A DNA stretch of 64,000 nucleotides from Castellaniella sp040276065 (lineage in GTDB: Bacteria > Pseudomonadota > Gammaproteobacteria > Burkholderiales > Burkholderiaceae_B): the NCBI RefSeq assembly GCF_040276065.1, contig NZ_JBELOI010000003.1, forward strand, positions 62,001 through 126,000. Direction: 5' to 3'. The position numbers and the translations under genes were made by a program. The notes under the pieces are model-generated. The model was not told the DNA's origin, did no database searches, and worked only from the letters and a program-made list of their open reading frames with translations. Shown here one piece after another: positions 9,582-17,061 of the stretch. Position 1 is the first letter of the stretch, and each line of letters starts with the position of its first letter.

Positions 9582-11201
9582 TCACCGCCTGCCCAACCGC
9601 CCAAGCTGCGATTCATGGGCGTGCGCGCCGCTGGGCTGGCGCTCGCCCTGGCCCGTACCGCGCGCCCTGGGCGCGCGGTTTCCGGCGGGTTTTCGAGGTG
9701 CCTTGGCGGGACCGGTGCCCGCCCCCGCCCCCCCACCCTTGGCCGGGCGTTTACGTCCGCCCGCCGCCGGGCCGTGCTTGGCCGCGCCGGGCGCTCCCTG
9801 GGCAGCAGCCTTGGGGGCTTTCTTGCGACCCTGCCCGCCCTTCCCGGGCTTGTTGCCTTCAGGGTGGCCGTTGGCCAGGCCGCCGCTGATCAGCAGGCCC
9901 GGCGTGAACGGGTCGAGACCGCCCGAGCGTCCGCCCGAGACGCGGCCGCGGCGATTGAGGCGCGCGCCGTTCTGGCCATTCTGGCCGGGCGTCCCGAAGC
10001 CCGGCGGCAGCGCGCTGGCATACGAAAGCGGCTGGCGTTCCTGCAGCGGGCCCGCATCGTCCGAGGCCTCGCGGATCAGACCCAAGCGCAGCATCAGGGC
10101 GCCGACCATGGCGGGCTGGAGCTCCTCCCAGCGGCCGCGGCGCAAGGCCGGGGGCAGGACCACATCGCCGAAACGCGTGCGGATCAGGCGGCTGACCGTC
10201 ACCCCCTGGGATTCGAACATCCTGCGCACCTCTCGATTGCGGCCCTCGCTGAGCGTCACGCGATACCAGCGATTGCTGCCCTCGCCCCCGAGATAGTCCA
10301 GCGTGCCGAACTGCGCCATGCCGTCTTCGAGCGCAACGCCCGCGATCAGCGTGTCCCGCTGCTCGGCACTCAATTCGCCGAGGATGCGCACCGCGTACTC
10401 GCGCTCCGCGCCGTAGCGGGGATGGGACAGGCGGTTGGCCAAGTCTCCCGAGGTGGTCAGGATCAGCAGCCCCTCGGTATTGAGGTCCAGGCGGCCGACC
10501 GACAGCCATTTGCTGCCACGAATCTTGGGCAGGCGGGCGAACACGGTGGCGCGCCCCCCGGGGTCGTCGTGGCTGACGATCTCGCCGGCCGGTTTGTGAT
10601 AGAGAATGACGCGTGGCGGCTTGTTCGTCTTGGGGCGATTGACGGGCTTGCCGTTGACGCGCACCTTGTCGTCCGGGCCGATGCGCTGGCCAATGTGAGC
10701 CGGCTCGCCGTTGACGGACACCCGGCCCGCGATGATCAGTTCCTCCATGTCGCGCCGCGAGCCGACGCCCGCATCGGCCAGGACCTTGTGCAGCTTGGGC
10801 TGCAAGGCGTCGCTATTGAGGTATTTGTCCAGATGCTGCGCGGTCTTTGCCGAGTGCTCTAGATAGGACAAGGCGCGTGCCGCCTCCTCGTGGGACCCCT
10901 CGTCCACGGCGGGTGCCGCATCCACGGGAGCCTTGCCGGATTCGACCGCGTCCGCGTCGCCGCGCCGGCGGCGAAAGGGCGTGCGCAGCTTGCGGCCGCG
11001 CTGGCGTTGAGGTGCGCCGGCCGCGTCCTTCGCCCGTGCGGACTCCGGGGCGGACGTCTGCGGGGTGGAGTCGCGATCCGGCTTCGGCATCGCTTCGGTG
11101 TCTGAGGTCATGGGCTCCAGGGGCTCCTTCGATTTCAATTCCATCGACTGATTCAAGTTGTAGTAATTCGGATAATCGATTGGTCCGGGCATCCGGCTCA
11201 T
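9582..11201 (-). CDS. rluB: 23S rRNA pseudouridine-2605 synthase RluB, with long basic tails
   Basis: The enzyme core has an S4 domain at about 133-190 and the RsuA/RluB catalytic motif GRLDLNTEG with Asp239, followed by RNREVRRMFESQGVTVSRLIR, typical for RluB, which modifies helix 89 of 23S rRNA. At 539 residues it is much longer than the catalytic core of about 250. Residues 1-110 and about 400-539 are low-complexity Lys/Arg/Gly/Ala/Pro-rich, probably disordered RNA-binding tails, as in several Burkholderiales. The start overlaps the scpB stop by 4 bases. Confidence 0.92.
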   Translation of the reverse strand: MSRMPGPIDYPNYYNLNQSMELKSKEPLEPMTSDTEAMPKPDRDSTPQTSAPESARAKDAAGAPQRQRGRKLRTPFRRRRGDADAVESGKAPVDAAPAVDEGSHEEAARALSYLEHSAKTAQHLDKYLNSDALQPKLHKVLADAGVGSRRDMEELIIAGRVSVNGEPAHIGQRIGPDDKVRVNGKPVNRPKTNKPPRVILYHKPAGEIVSHDDPGGRATVFARLPKIRGSKWLSVGRLDLNTEGLLILTTSGDLANRLSHPRYGAEREYAVRILGELSAEQRDTLIAGVALEDGMAQFGTLDYLGGEGSNRWYRVTLSEGRNREVRRMFESQGVTVSRLIRTRFGDVVLPPALRRGRWEELQPAMVGALMLRLGLIREASDDAGPLQERQPLSYASALPPGFGTPGQNGQNGARLNRRGRVSGGRSGGLDPFTPGLLISGGLANGHPEGNKPGKGGQGRKKAPKAAAQGAPGAAKHGPAAGGRKRPAKGGGAGAGTGPAKAPRKPAGNRAPRARGTGQGERQPSGAHAHESQLGRLGRR

Positions 11202-11824
11202 TCGGTCTGCGCGGCGGTCGATTCCTCGGCTGGCCGGCCCGCGGGCTCGGTGCCCGGCACGTCGGCCGACGCATCCGGCTCGAGATTCAAGATGCTCAGG
11301 ACCTCGTGCTCTTGTCCGGATTCGAGCGCCGGCAACTCGTCGAGCGCCCGCAGGCCCAGATCGTCCAGGAAACGTCGAGTCGTGCCGAATAGCGCCGGGC
11401 GCCCCGGCGCATCGCGATGCCCGAGGACCTCGATCCAGCCGCGATCCTCGAGCGTGCGAACGATCTGCGCCGATACCGTGACCCCGCGCACATCCTCGAT
11501 GTCGCCACGCGTCACCGGCTGGCGCCAGGCAATGATCGCCAGGGTCTCGAGCACGGCGCGCGAATAGCGCGGAGGCTTTTCAGGGTTGAGCCGGCCGAGG
11601 TAGCGCTGCATGTCCGGACGACTCTGGAAGCGCCATCCCCCGGCGAGCTGAACCAGTTCGAGGCCACGTTCCCGCCAATCCATCTGCAGGGTCGCCAGGT
11701 GGCGGCGTATATCGTCGCCCTCGACCGCATCGTCGAAGAGCTTGCGCAAATCGGATACCGCCAGGGGTTCGTCCGCGCACAACAGCGCCGCTTCGAGTAC
11801 ACGCAAGACTTCTGTGTCCGCCAT
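11198..11824 (-). CDS. scpB: Segregation and condensation protein B
   Basis: ScpB forms the condensin-like SMC-ScpA-ScpB complex that organises and segregates the chromosome. The 208-residue protein shows the two winged-helix domains of the family, with VLEAALLCADEPLAV at the start and the conserved YSRAVLETLAIIAWRQPVTR and DIEDVRGV segments. It overlaps rluB by 4 bases, the common scpB-rluB pairing. scpA is not next to it: the upstream neighbour is a divergent initiator tRNA gene. Confidence 0.94.
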   Translation of the reverse strand: MADTEVLRVLEAALLCADEPLAVSDLRKLFDDAVEGDDIRRHLATLQMDWRERGLELVQLAGGWRFQSRPDMQRYLGRLNPEKPPRYSRAVLETLAIIAWRQPVTRGDIEDVRGVTVSAQIVRTLEDRGWIEVLGHRDAPGRPALFGTTRRFLDDLGLRALDELPALESGQEHEVLSILNLEPDASADVPGTEPAGRPAEESTAAQTE

Positions 11825-11857
11825 TTTATCTTGAACTCATGTTTGTTGCTTGCCTAC

Positions 11858-11886
11858 TTGCTTGGATTCACGATACTTGCTATTAT
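11858..11886 (+). promoter_or_regulatory. Promoter of the initiator tRNA gene
   Basis: TTGCTT at 11858-11863 and TATTAT at 11881-11886 are separated by exactly 17 bases. Transcription would start near 11893, a few bases before the mature tRNA end at 11900. Confidence 0.65.
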
Positions 11887-11899
11887 TCTCTCTTCCAGA

Positions 11900-11976
11900 C
11901 GCGGGGTGGAGCAGTCTGGCAGCTCGTCGGGCTCATAACCCGAAGGTCACAGGTTCAAATCCTGTCCCCGCAACCA
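11900..11976 (+). tRNA. Initiator tRNA-Met (CAT anticodon)
   Basis: A 77-nt cloverleaf with encoded CCA. The acceptor strands CGCGGGG and CCCCGCA leave the first pair C1-A72 unpaired, and the anticodon stem has three consecutive G-C pairs around CTCATAA. Both are hallmarks of the bacterial initiator tRNA rather than the elongator. The T-loop reads GGTTCAAATCC. It stands alone with its own promoter and terminator. Confidence 0.97.
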
Positions 11977-11988
11977 GCTTTCCGGATC

Positions 11989-12019
11989 AAGGCCATTTGC
12001 CAATGCAAATGGCCTTTTT
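11989..12019 (+). terminator. Intrinsic terminator of the tRNA-fMet gene
   Basis: AAGGCCATTTGC and GCAAATGGCCTT form a perfect 12-bp stem with a CAAT loop, followed by T residues, 12 bases after the tRNA CCA end. Confidence 0.9.
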
Positions 12020-12340
12020 CCTTGGCGGCCCCAATCGCGGCCGCCCCAAGCCCTGCAATGCTCGAAACCCAGGCCATCGATCATGATTCGGATCGATCTG
12101 CCGCAGCGCGCAAAGCACCGGGCATAGCGAATATTCCGAGAGCAAAGTCCGCGAAAAACGCCGGAAAGAAAATGGGCCTGGAAACGGGCCTGCCGATGCG
12201 GCGGGCGGACGAACGGGGCATCGAGGCCGCGGGCCGCCGAAACCACACCCGCATCGTCCTGGAACTCGGCGCGCGATGCGCCTGGAGAGTGCCGCTATTA
12301 CAACATCCGCCACACGACATTGCAATAGTGCGATGCGGCG
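12020..12340. other. Intergenic stretch without a recognisable gene
   Basis: About 320 bases lie between the tRNA terminator and the end of ftrD. I see small inverted repeats (GGCGGCC/GGCCGCC at about 12022-12043 and ATCGATC/GATCGAT at about 12077-12098) but no open frame with a ribosome-binding site and no integrase remnant beside the tRNA. Confidence 0.6.
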
Positions 12341-13756
12341 CTACCACACCACGAAAAACAGGGCCCAGGCCACACAGAACGGCGCCAGGCCCAGCCCCAC
12401 CAGGCCGACGGCGGCCACCCGGACGGATGGGCGCCGGCAGCGCAGCCCCGCGAGCCGCCACTCGAAGCGCAGGGTCCAGGCCAAGGCCAGGCCGAGCAGG
12501 AGGAAGCGCGCGGGATTGGCCCAGCCGGTCGGGACACCCTCGTGCTGCAGCAGAGTCAGCGTGGTTGCCGACAAGCCCAGGAACACCCCGGCCCCACCCG
12601 CCGGAATCAGCCCCTGCGCGAGCTTGTGCACACCCGCGAGGCGGCTGCGCAGCAGGCGCCCGGACGCATCCAGTACGCCCGGACGCCGCCAGGCGGGCAG
12701 CGCCCGATCGGCCAGCCACAGGCCAAGGAAGGCCGGGCCGCCCACGCACAGCGCCGCACCCGCGATGAACAGGAGGATGACCGCGCCATCGAGCCAGCTG
12801 AAGCTGTCGTTGACTTCGGGGTAATGCGTCAGCAGGAACCAGGGCGCATTCTGCGCCAGCGGCCAGTAGATGTCGCGCTCGACCAGCCAGGTCGCCGCCG
12901 CCTGTTTGATCGTCACGAACCAGGGGCTGGCGCTCCAGAGAAAGGCGCCGACTGCCAGGCCCATCAGGCCGAACACGATCAGCGTGGTCTGCCAGCCATC
13001 GCCCTCGGCGACGTGCATGATCTCGGACTCGGGCGAACGCGGACTCAGGGTGATCGCGCCGCGATAGTCGCTGCAGCGTCCACACATGTGGCACTCGGCG
13101 GCGCCCTTCATGTTGCGCAAGGGCAGCAAGGGCGCGCAGTTGATGGACTCGATCCGACGCACCGGCTGGCGCCAGGCCTGCGGATCGACGCGGTAGTACC
13201 AGGGCGCGAGCTTCGCGAGCAGATTGAACACGCCGCTGACCGGGCAGAGGTATTTGCACCAGACCCGTTTCTCGCGCCCGTACAGCCAGCCGACGATCAT
13301 GGCGGCGACGGTCGAACCGCCCAGCACGGCGGCCACCGCCCACGGGTATTGATAGACGCTGACCAATTGCCCGTAGACCGTGGTCAAGGCGAACGCCACG
13401 AAAGGCCAGCCGCCCCAGCGCATCCAATGCGGGATGGCGCCGCCGCGCCCGTGTCCGCTCGCCCACTCGGTCAAGGCGCCCTCGGGACAGAACAGGCCGC
13501 ACCAGGCCCGGCCGAACAGGGGAATCGACACCAGGACGAACGGCCACCAAATTCCCCAGAAGGCAAACTGCGCCAAGACCGTCAGATTGTTGAAAACGGA
13601 GGCCGTGCGATCCGGCAGCGTCATCAGGGCCGGCACCACCAGCAGAAAGACGTAGACTCCGACGATCACCCATTGCAGCCTGCGGATCGCCCGCTGGTGA
13701 TCCCTGAGGAAACCCCCCGCGCGCGCTACGCGGGAACGAAACGTATAAGCCATCAT
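12341..13756 (-). CDS. ftrD: Ferrous iron uptake membrane ferredoxin-like protein FtrD
   Basis: FtrD is the polyferredoxin-type membrane component of the FtrABCD ferrous-iron system and is thought to pass electrons during iron oxidation-coupled uptake. The 471-residue protein has several membrane helices and cysteine clusters that fit [4Fe-4S] or related centres: CGLFCPEG (Cys86, Cys90), CKYLCPVSG (Cys167, Cys171), Cys207, and CHMCGRC (Cys222, 225, 228). The C-terminal third has further membrane helices. It is the last gene of the operon, 55 bases after ftrC. Confidence 0.88.
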   Translation of the reverse strand: MMAYTFRSRVARAGGFLRDHQRAIRRLQWVIVGVYVFLLVVPALMTLPDRTASVFNNLTVLAQFAFWGIWWPFVLVSIPLFGRAWCGLFCPEGALTEWASGHGRGGAIPHWMRWGGWPFVAFALTTVYGQLVSVYQYPWAVAAVLGGSTVAAMIVGWLYGREKRVWCKYLCPVSGVFNLLAKLAPWYYRVDPQAWRQPVRRIESINCAPLLPLRNMKGAAECHMCGRCSDYRGAITLSPRSPESEIMHVAEGDGWQTTLIVFGLMGLAVGAFLWSASPWFVTIKQAAATWLVERDIYWPLAQNAPWFLLTHYPEVNDSFSWLDGAVILLFIAGAALCVGGPAFLGLWLADRALPAWRRPGVLDASGRLLRSRLAGVHKLAQGLIPAGGAGVFLGLSATTLTLLQHEGVPTGWANPARFLLLGLALAWTLRFEWRLAGLRCRRPSVRVAAVGLVGLGLAPFCVAWALFFVVW

Positions 13757-13811
13757 CGTTCGCTAATCGCAGCCGGCGGGCCCGGCATTGGCCGGGTCCG
13801 GCTCGGCGAAG

Positions 13812-14669
13812 TTATGCCGCTGAATCACCGATGGAGACACCCGCCGCCGGCACGGCCGGGCGGGAGGCGCGGCGCAGCGTACCGATCGCGACCACCCAGT
13901 AGGCCAGCCAGATCAGGACCTGCGACAGGGCGGGATAGGCGCGATACCCGGCGAAATCCGCCAGCACCTTGCCCAGGCCACCCTCGGTGCCCAGCAGCCA
14001 CGAGGTATTCCAGACCGGATCGATCAGGGCGGGCAGGACCTCGAGCGAAATCAGCCGGTCGGTGGCCGACACCAGCAAGGCGCCCGCGAGCAACAGCAGC
14101 AGGGCCTCGGTCAGCTTGAAGAAGCGCCGCCAGGTGATCAGCCGGCCGCCGAGCTGCAGGACCCAGAACGTCAGCAGCGCAGCGCCAAATCCGACAAGGC
14201 CCGCGAGCACCATTGATGCGGAGCGCCCCTCGTCCTGGGATGACAGGATGGCGCCGTAGAGGAACACGACCGTTTCGCTGCCCTCGCGCGCCACGGCGAT
14301 CATGACTAGGGCGAGCAAACCCCACCAGCGATCCCGGCGGATCATCGAGCCCGCGCCGGCCTCGAGGTCGTGCTTCAGGCCCCGGCCGTGCGCGCGCATC
14401 CAGGCGACCATCTGGACCACTAGGACGCAGGCCACCAGGGCCATGATCGCCTGGAACCATTCCTGGCCGGTGTCCGAGAGCCACGAGGCCATGCCCAGCA
14501 GGACGAGCGCCAGCAGCCCCGCCAACGCCAGGCCACAGGCGACTCCCCCCCATAGCCAGGGCAGGCCGCGGCGGCCCGCGGGATCGCTGCGCAGCCAGGC
14601 ATACAGAATGCCCACGACCAGCAGGGCCTCCACACTCTCACGCCAAACGATGAAACCGACTTGTTCCAT
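13812..14669 (-). CDS. ftrC: Iron permease FtrC (Ftr1/EfeU family)
   Basis: A 285-residue polytopic membrane protein with both REXXE iron-binding motifs of the Ftr1 family: RESVE at residues 10-14 and REGSE at 128-132. These glutamates carry iron through the membrane, usually after oxidation of Fe(II) by a partner cupredoxin. It lies 18 bases after ftrB in the ftrABCD order known from Bordetella and Brucella. Confidence 0.93.
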   Translation of the reverse strand: MEQVGFIVWRESVEALLVVGILYAWLRSDPAGRRGLPWLWGGVACGLALAGLLALVLLGMASWLSDTGQEWFQAIMALVACVLVVQMVAWMRAHGRGLKHDLEAGAGSMIRRDRWWGLLALVMIAVAREGSETVVFLYGAILSSQDEGRSASMVLAGLVGFGAALLTFWVLQLGGRLITWRRFFKLTEALLLLLAGALLVSATDRLISLEVLPALIDPVWNTSWLLGTEGGLGKVLADFAGYRAYPALSQVLIWLAYWVVAIGTLRRASRPAVPAAGVSIGDSAA

Positions 14670-14687
14670 GATGAAGAGGGCAATGTT

Positions 14688-15038
14688 TCAAGGAGAAGAC
14701 GTCACGACCAGCGTTCCCTTGACCTCGGGATGGAAGTCATCGAAGAACGGGTACTCGCCCGGCCGGGAGAGCTTGAGCACGACGAAGGACTTGACCCCCG
14801 GGCCCAGCACTTTTTCCTTGCGCAACGGCAGGCTCTCGAATTCCACCGCCTCCGTGCTTTCATTGACCAGGACGATCTTGAACCGCCCCGCCGGCACCTC
14901 GAGGCGCGCCGGCTCGAATGTGCCGTCGGCCTTGAAGGTCAGCGTGTACGTGGGCAACTCGTCGGCCCGCACCATCACCGTCGCGCCGAACCCGAGGGCC
15001 AGCGCGCACATCCAGGCGACGAGCCGAGCACTCATCAA
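14688..15038 (-). CDS. ftrB: Periplasmic cupredoxin-like protein FtrB
   Basis: A 116-residue protein with an N-terminal signal peptide (MMSARLVAWMCALALGFGA region, cleavage near ADEL) followed by one cupredoxin-like beta-sandwich containing FEPARLEVPAGRFKIVLVN and PGEYPFFDDFHPEVKG. In the FtrABCD model it serves as the Fe(II) oxidase or electron partner. The canonical blue-copper Cys is not evident; the last loop has Asp-Asp-Phe-His instead, as in this family. The start overlaps the ftrA stop by 4 bases. Confidence 0.9.
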   Translation of the reverse strand: MMSARLVAWMCALALGFGATVMVRADELPTYTLTFKADGTFEPARLEVPAGRFKIVLVNESTEAVEFESLPLRKEKVLGPGVKSFVVLKLSRPGEYPFFDDFHPEVKGTLVVTSSP

Positions 15039-15571
15039 TAGCCGCCTTTCTTGCCGGTTCCGGCATAGACGAACTCATAATGCGTCTCGAAAGTCTTGAA
15101 CCATGGCGCGACGCCGGTTTCTTTATCCACGTGGCGGCCGAAATGGTTCATCGGGGCCGTTTCCGGCGAGCCGATGACGAACGTCAGGTTGTACTTGCCA
15201 GGTCCTTCGAGCTTGACGTTGTCGCCGTAGTGCGGGCCATCGTTGGCAACCATGGGCATGAGATCGCCCTTTTGCACCTTGTCGCTGCCCTGCTTGCGCA
15301 GCTCGTACTGGATGTTCAGATAGGGCGCCCACGCCCCTTCGGGCAGGCCGTTCTTGTTGTCGGCGGTCGCATGGATGTCGGCCTCGAGGTGGATGTCGGA
15401 ATCCCGGGCCTCGCGCATCATGCCTGCGGGCTCCATTTCGACGGGCTGCAGATACACGGCGGCGATCTCCAGGCCGTTGACCTCGGCCGGTTCGCCGATG
15501 GGATATTCAGCGGCCACGGCCGAGGCTGCCAGCCCCAATCCCGCGAACGCCACGAGCCATTGCTTGACCAT
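15035..15571 (-). CDS. ftrA: Periplasmic iron-binding protein FtrA (P19/Tpd family)
   Basis: The start at 15571 follows a strong AAAGGAGG and gives a clean signal peptide ending in AAEYPIG; a longer frame to 15652 would remove the signal peptide from the N-terminus. The mature protein is of the P19/Tp34 family, which binds iron and copper with Met and His residues, here in VEMEPAGMMREARDSDIHLEADIHA and HYEFVY. It is the first gene of ftrABCD and sits behind a Fur-like site. Confidence 0.93.
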   Translation of the reverse strand: MVKQWLVAFAGLGLAASAVAAEYPIGEPAEVNGLEIAAVYLQPVEMEPAGMMREARDSDIHLEADIHATADNKNGLPEGAWAPYLNIQYELRKQGSDKVQKGDLMPMVANDGPHYGDNVKLEGPGKYNLTFVIGSPETAPMNHFGRHVDKETGVAPWFKTFETHYEFVYAGTGKKGGY

Positions 15572-15598
15572 CGGCAGAGCCTCCTTTCGGATAAATAT

Positions 15599-15623
15599 AA
15601 CAAGATTGATTCTCGTTACTATA
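15599..15623 (-). promoter_or_regulatory. Candidate Fur box and -10 element upstream of ftrA
   Basis: The minus strand at 15617-15599 reads AACGAGAATCAATCTTGTT, an imperfect dyad resembling the Fur target with its GAGAATCA-type core. A TATAGT -10 candidate immediately precedes it (15623-15618), so bound Fur would cover the transcription start. Iron repression of ftrABCD fits the known regulation of this system. The site was identified by eye only. Confidence 0.55.
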
Positions 15624-15718
15624 TCACCGAGACTAGGCGTTCGACGACCCATGATTCAAAAAAAATCCGCCCGAAGGCGGATCATCCAAGCCCTAACCAA
15701 GATTGGGCGCGGCGCGTT

Positions 15719-16291
15719 TCACTTCTTTTTGCGCTTGGCCGAGGCCTCGGCATCGGCCTCGCCGAAGGGAAAGACCGAGAACATGCTGCGGGTCTGGTCC
15801 TGCATCTGGTCCTGCATCTGCACGAACAGGTTGCGGCTCTGCTCGATGTAGCTGTTCATCATGTTTTGCAGCGCCGGCGTCTGCACATTCATGAGCTGGG
15901 CCCAGACCTCGGGACCGAACTGCTGCTTGTACAAGCCCTGGGACTGTTCGGCCATCCGATCCTGGATATCCATGAGGACCTGGATGTTCTTTTCCAGGAA
16001 CGACCCCATGACACCCTGCATGGCGTGACCATAGAACCGGATGATCTGCGACAAGGCCGTCGCCGAGAACATCGGAACCCCGCCCGATTCCTCCTCGAGG
16101 ATGATTTGCAGCAGGATGCTGCGCGTCAGGTCCTCGCCGGACTTCGCGTCCACGACCTGGAACTCTTCGCTGCCGAGGACGAGCTCCTTGACATCCGCGA
16201 GCGTGATGTAGGCGCTGGACTGGGTGTCGTAGAGCCTGCGGTTGGGGTATTTCTTGATCAGGCGCACGGTCTTGGAAGTCTGTTGGGCCAT
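15719..16291 (-). CDS. phaR: Polyhydroxyalkanoate synthesis repressor PhaR
   Basis: PhaR binds DNA and PHA granules and represses phasin and PHA genes when no polymer is present. The N-terminal DNA/PHB-binding domain has the hallmark TVRLIKKYPNRRLYDTQSSAYITL; a Gln/Met-rich helical C-terminal region follows, ending in a basic tail. I start at ATG 16291 because GGGGTG lies 9 bases upstream; ATG 16300 would place that sequence too close. It follows phaB directly. Confidence 0.94.
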   Translation of the reverse strand: MAQQTSKTVRLIKKYPNRRLYDTQSSAYITLADVKELVLGSEEFQVVDAKSGEDLTRSILLQIILEEESGGVPMFSATALSQIIRFYGHAMQGVMGSFLEKNIQVLMDIQDRMAEQSQGLYKQQFGPEVWAQLMNVQTPALQNMMNSYIEQSRNLFVQMQDQMQDQTRSMFSVFPFGEADAEASAKRKKK

Positions 16292-16299
16292 TTTGCGCA

Positions 16300-17037
16300 T
16301 CACCCCATGTGCAGGCCGCCATTGAGCGAAAAGTCCGCCCCGGTGGCAAAGCCTGAATCATCCGACGCCAACCACGCCACGATAGCCCCGATCTCCTCGG
16401 GGGTGCCCAGGCGTTTGACCGGGATCGTAGCGACGATCTTCTCGAGAACGTCAGGCCGGATGGCGCGCACCATGTCGGTCCCGATGTAGCCCGGCGACAC
16501 TGTGTTGACCGTGACGCCCTTGCTGGCGACCTCCTGGGCCAGCGCCACGGTGAACCCATGGATCCCGGCCTTGGCGGTGGAATAGTTGGTTTGGCCGAAC
16601 TGGCCCTTCTGGCCATTGACCGAACTGATGTTGACCACCCTCCCCCACTGGCGATCGACCATGTCGTCAATGACCTGCTTGGTCACGTTGAACAGGCTGT
16701 TGAGGTTGGTGTCGATGACCGTGCGCCAGTCCTCGAGCCCCATCTTGCGAAAGACCCCGTCGCGCGTGATGCCGGCATTGTTGACGAGCACGTCGATCGG
16801 GCCGAATTGTTCTTTGATCTGCGCAAAGGCCTGCACCGTCGAGTCCCAATCGGATACGTTGCCGACCGAGGCATGGAACTTGTAGCCCAGCGCGGCTTGC
16901 TCGCCGATCCACTTGGCATGATCCCGGCTGGGGCCGCAGCCCGCCACCACGGTGAACCCCTCCTTGGCCAGGCGCTGGCATATCGACGTGCCGATCCCCC
17001 CCATGCCCCCCGTGACGTAAGCCAGTTTCCCGCTCAT
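16300..17037 (-). CDS. phaB: Acetoacetyl-CoA reductase PhaB
   Basis: PhaB makes (R)-3-hydroxybutyryl-CoA from acetoacetyl-CoA with NADPH, the monomer for PHB. The 245-residue SDR protein has the cofactor motif TGGMGGIG (9-16), NNAG (86-89), and the catalytic Ser138/139, Tyr152, Lys156 in YSTAK. It lies 24 bases after phaC. The beta-ketothiolase phaA usually found with these genes is not in the window. Confidence 0.95.
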   Translation of the reverse strand: MSGKLAYVTGGMGGIGTSICQRLAKEGFTVVAGCGPSRDHAKWIGEQAALGYKFHASVGNVSDWDSTVQAFAQIKEQFGPIDVLVNNAGITRDGVFRKMGLEDWRTVIDTNLNSLFNVTKQVIDDMVDRQWGRVVNISSVNGQKGQFGQTNYSTAKAGIHGFTVALAQEVASKGVTVNTVSPGYIGTDMVRAIRPDVLEKIVATIPVKRLGTPEEIGAIVAWLASDDSGFATGADFSLNGGLHMG

Positions 17038-17061
17038 GAGAATCTCCTGTTGTTGACGCGC

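Noticed and set aside
11900..12340. tRNA-fMet 3' end as an attachment site for an integrated element
   Set aside because: No integrase, no repeat of the tRNA 3' end, and ordinary chromosomal genes follow.
12081..13673. Minus-strand frame of about 530 codons overlapping ftrD and running into the intergenic region
   Set aside because: Out of frame with ftrD, whose cysteine motifs and membrane helices fix the true frame; the frame is Arg/Gly/Pro-rich without domains.
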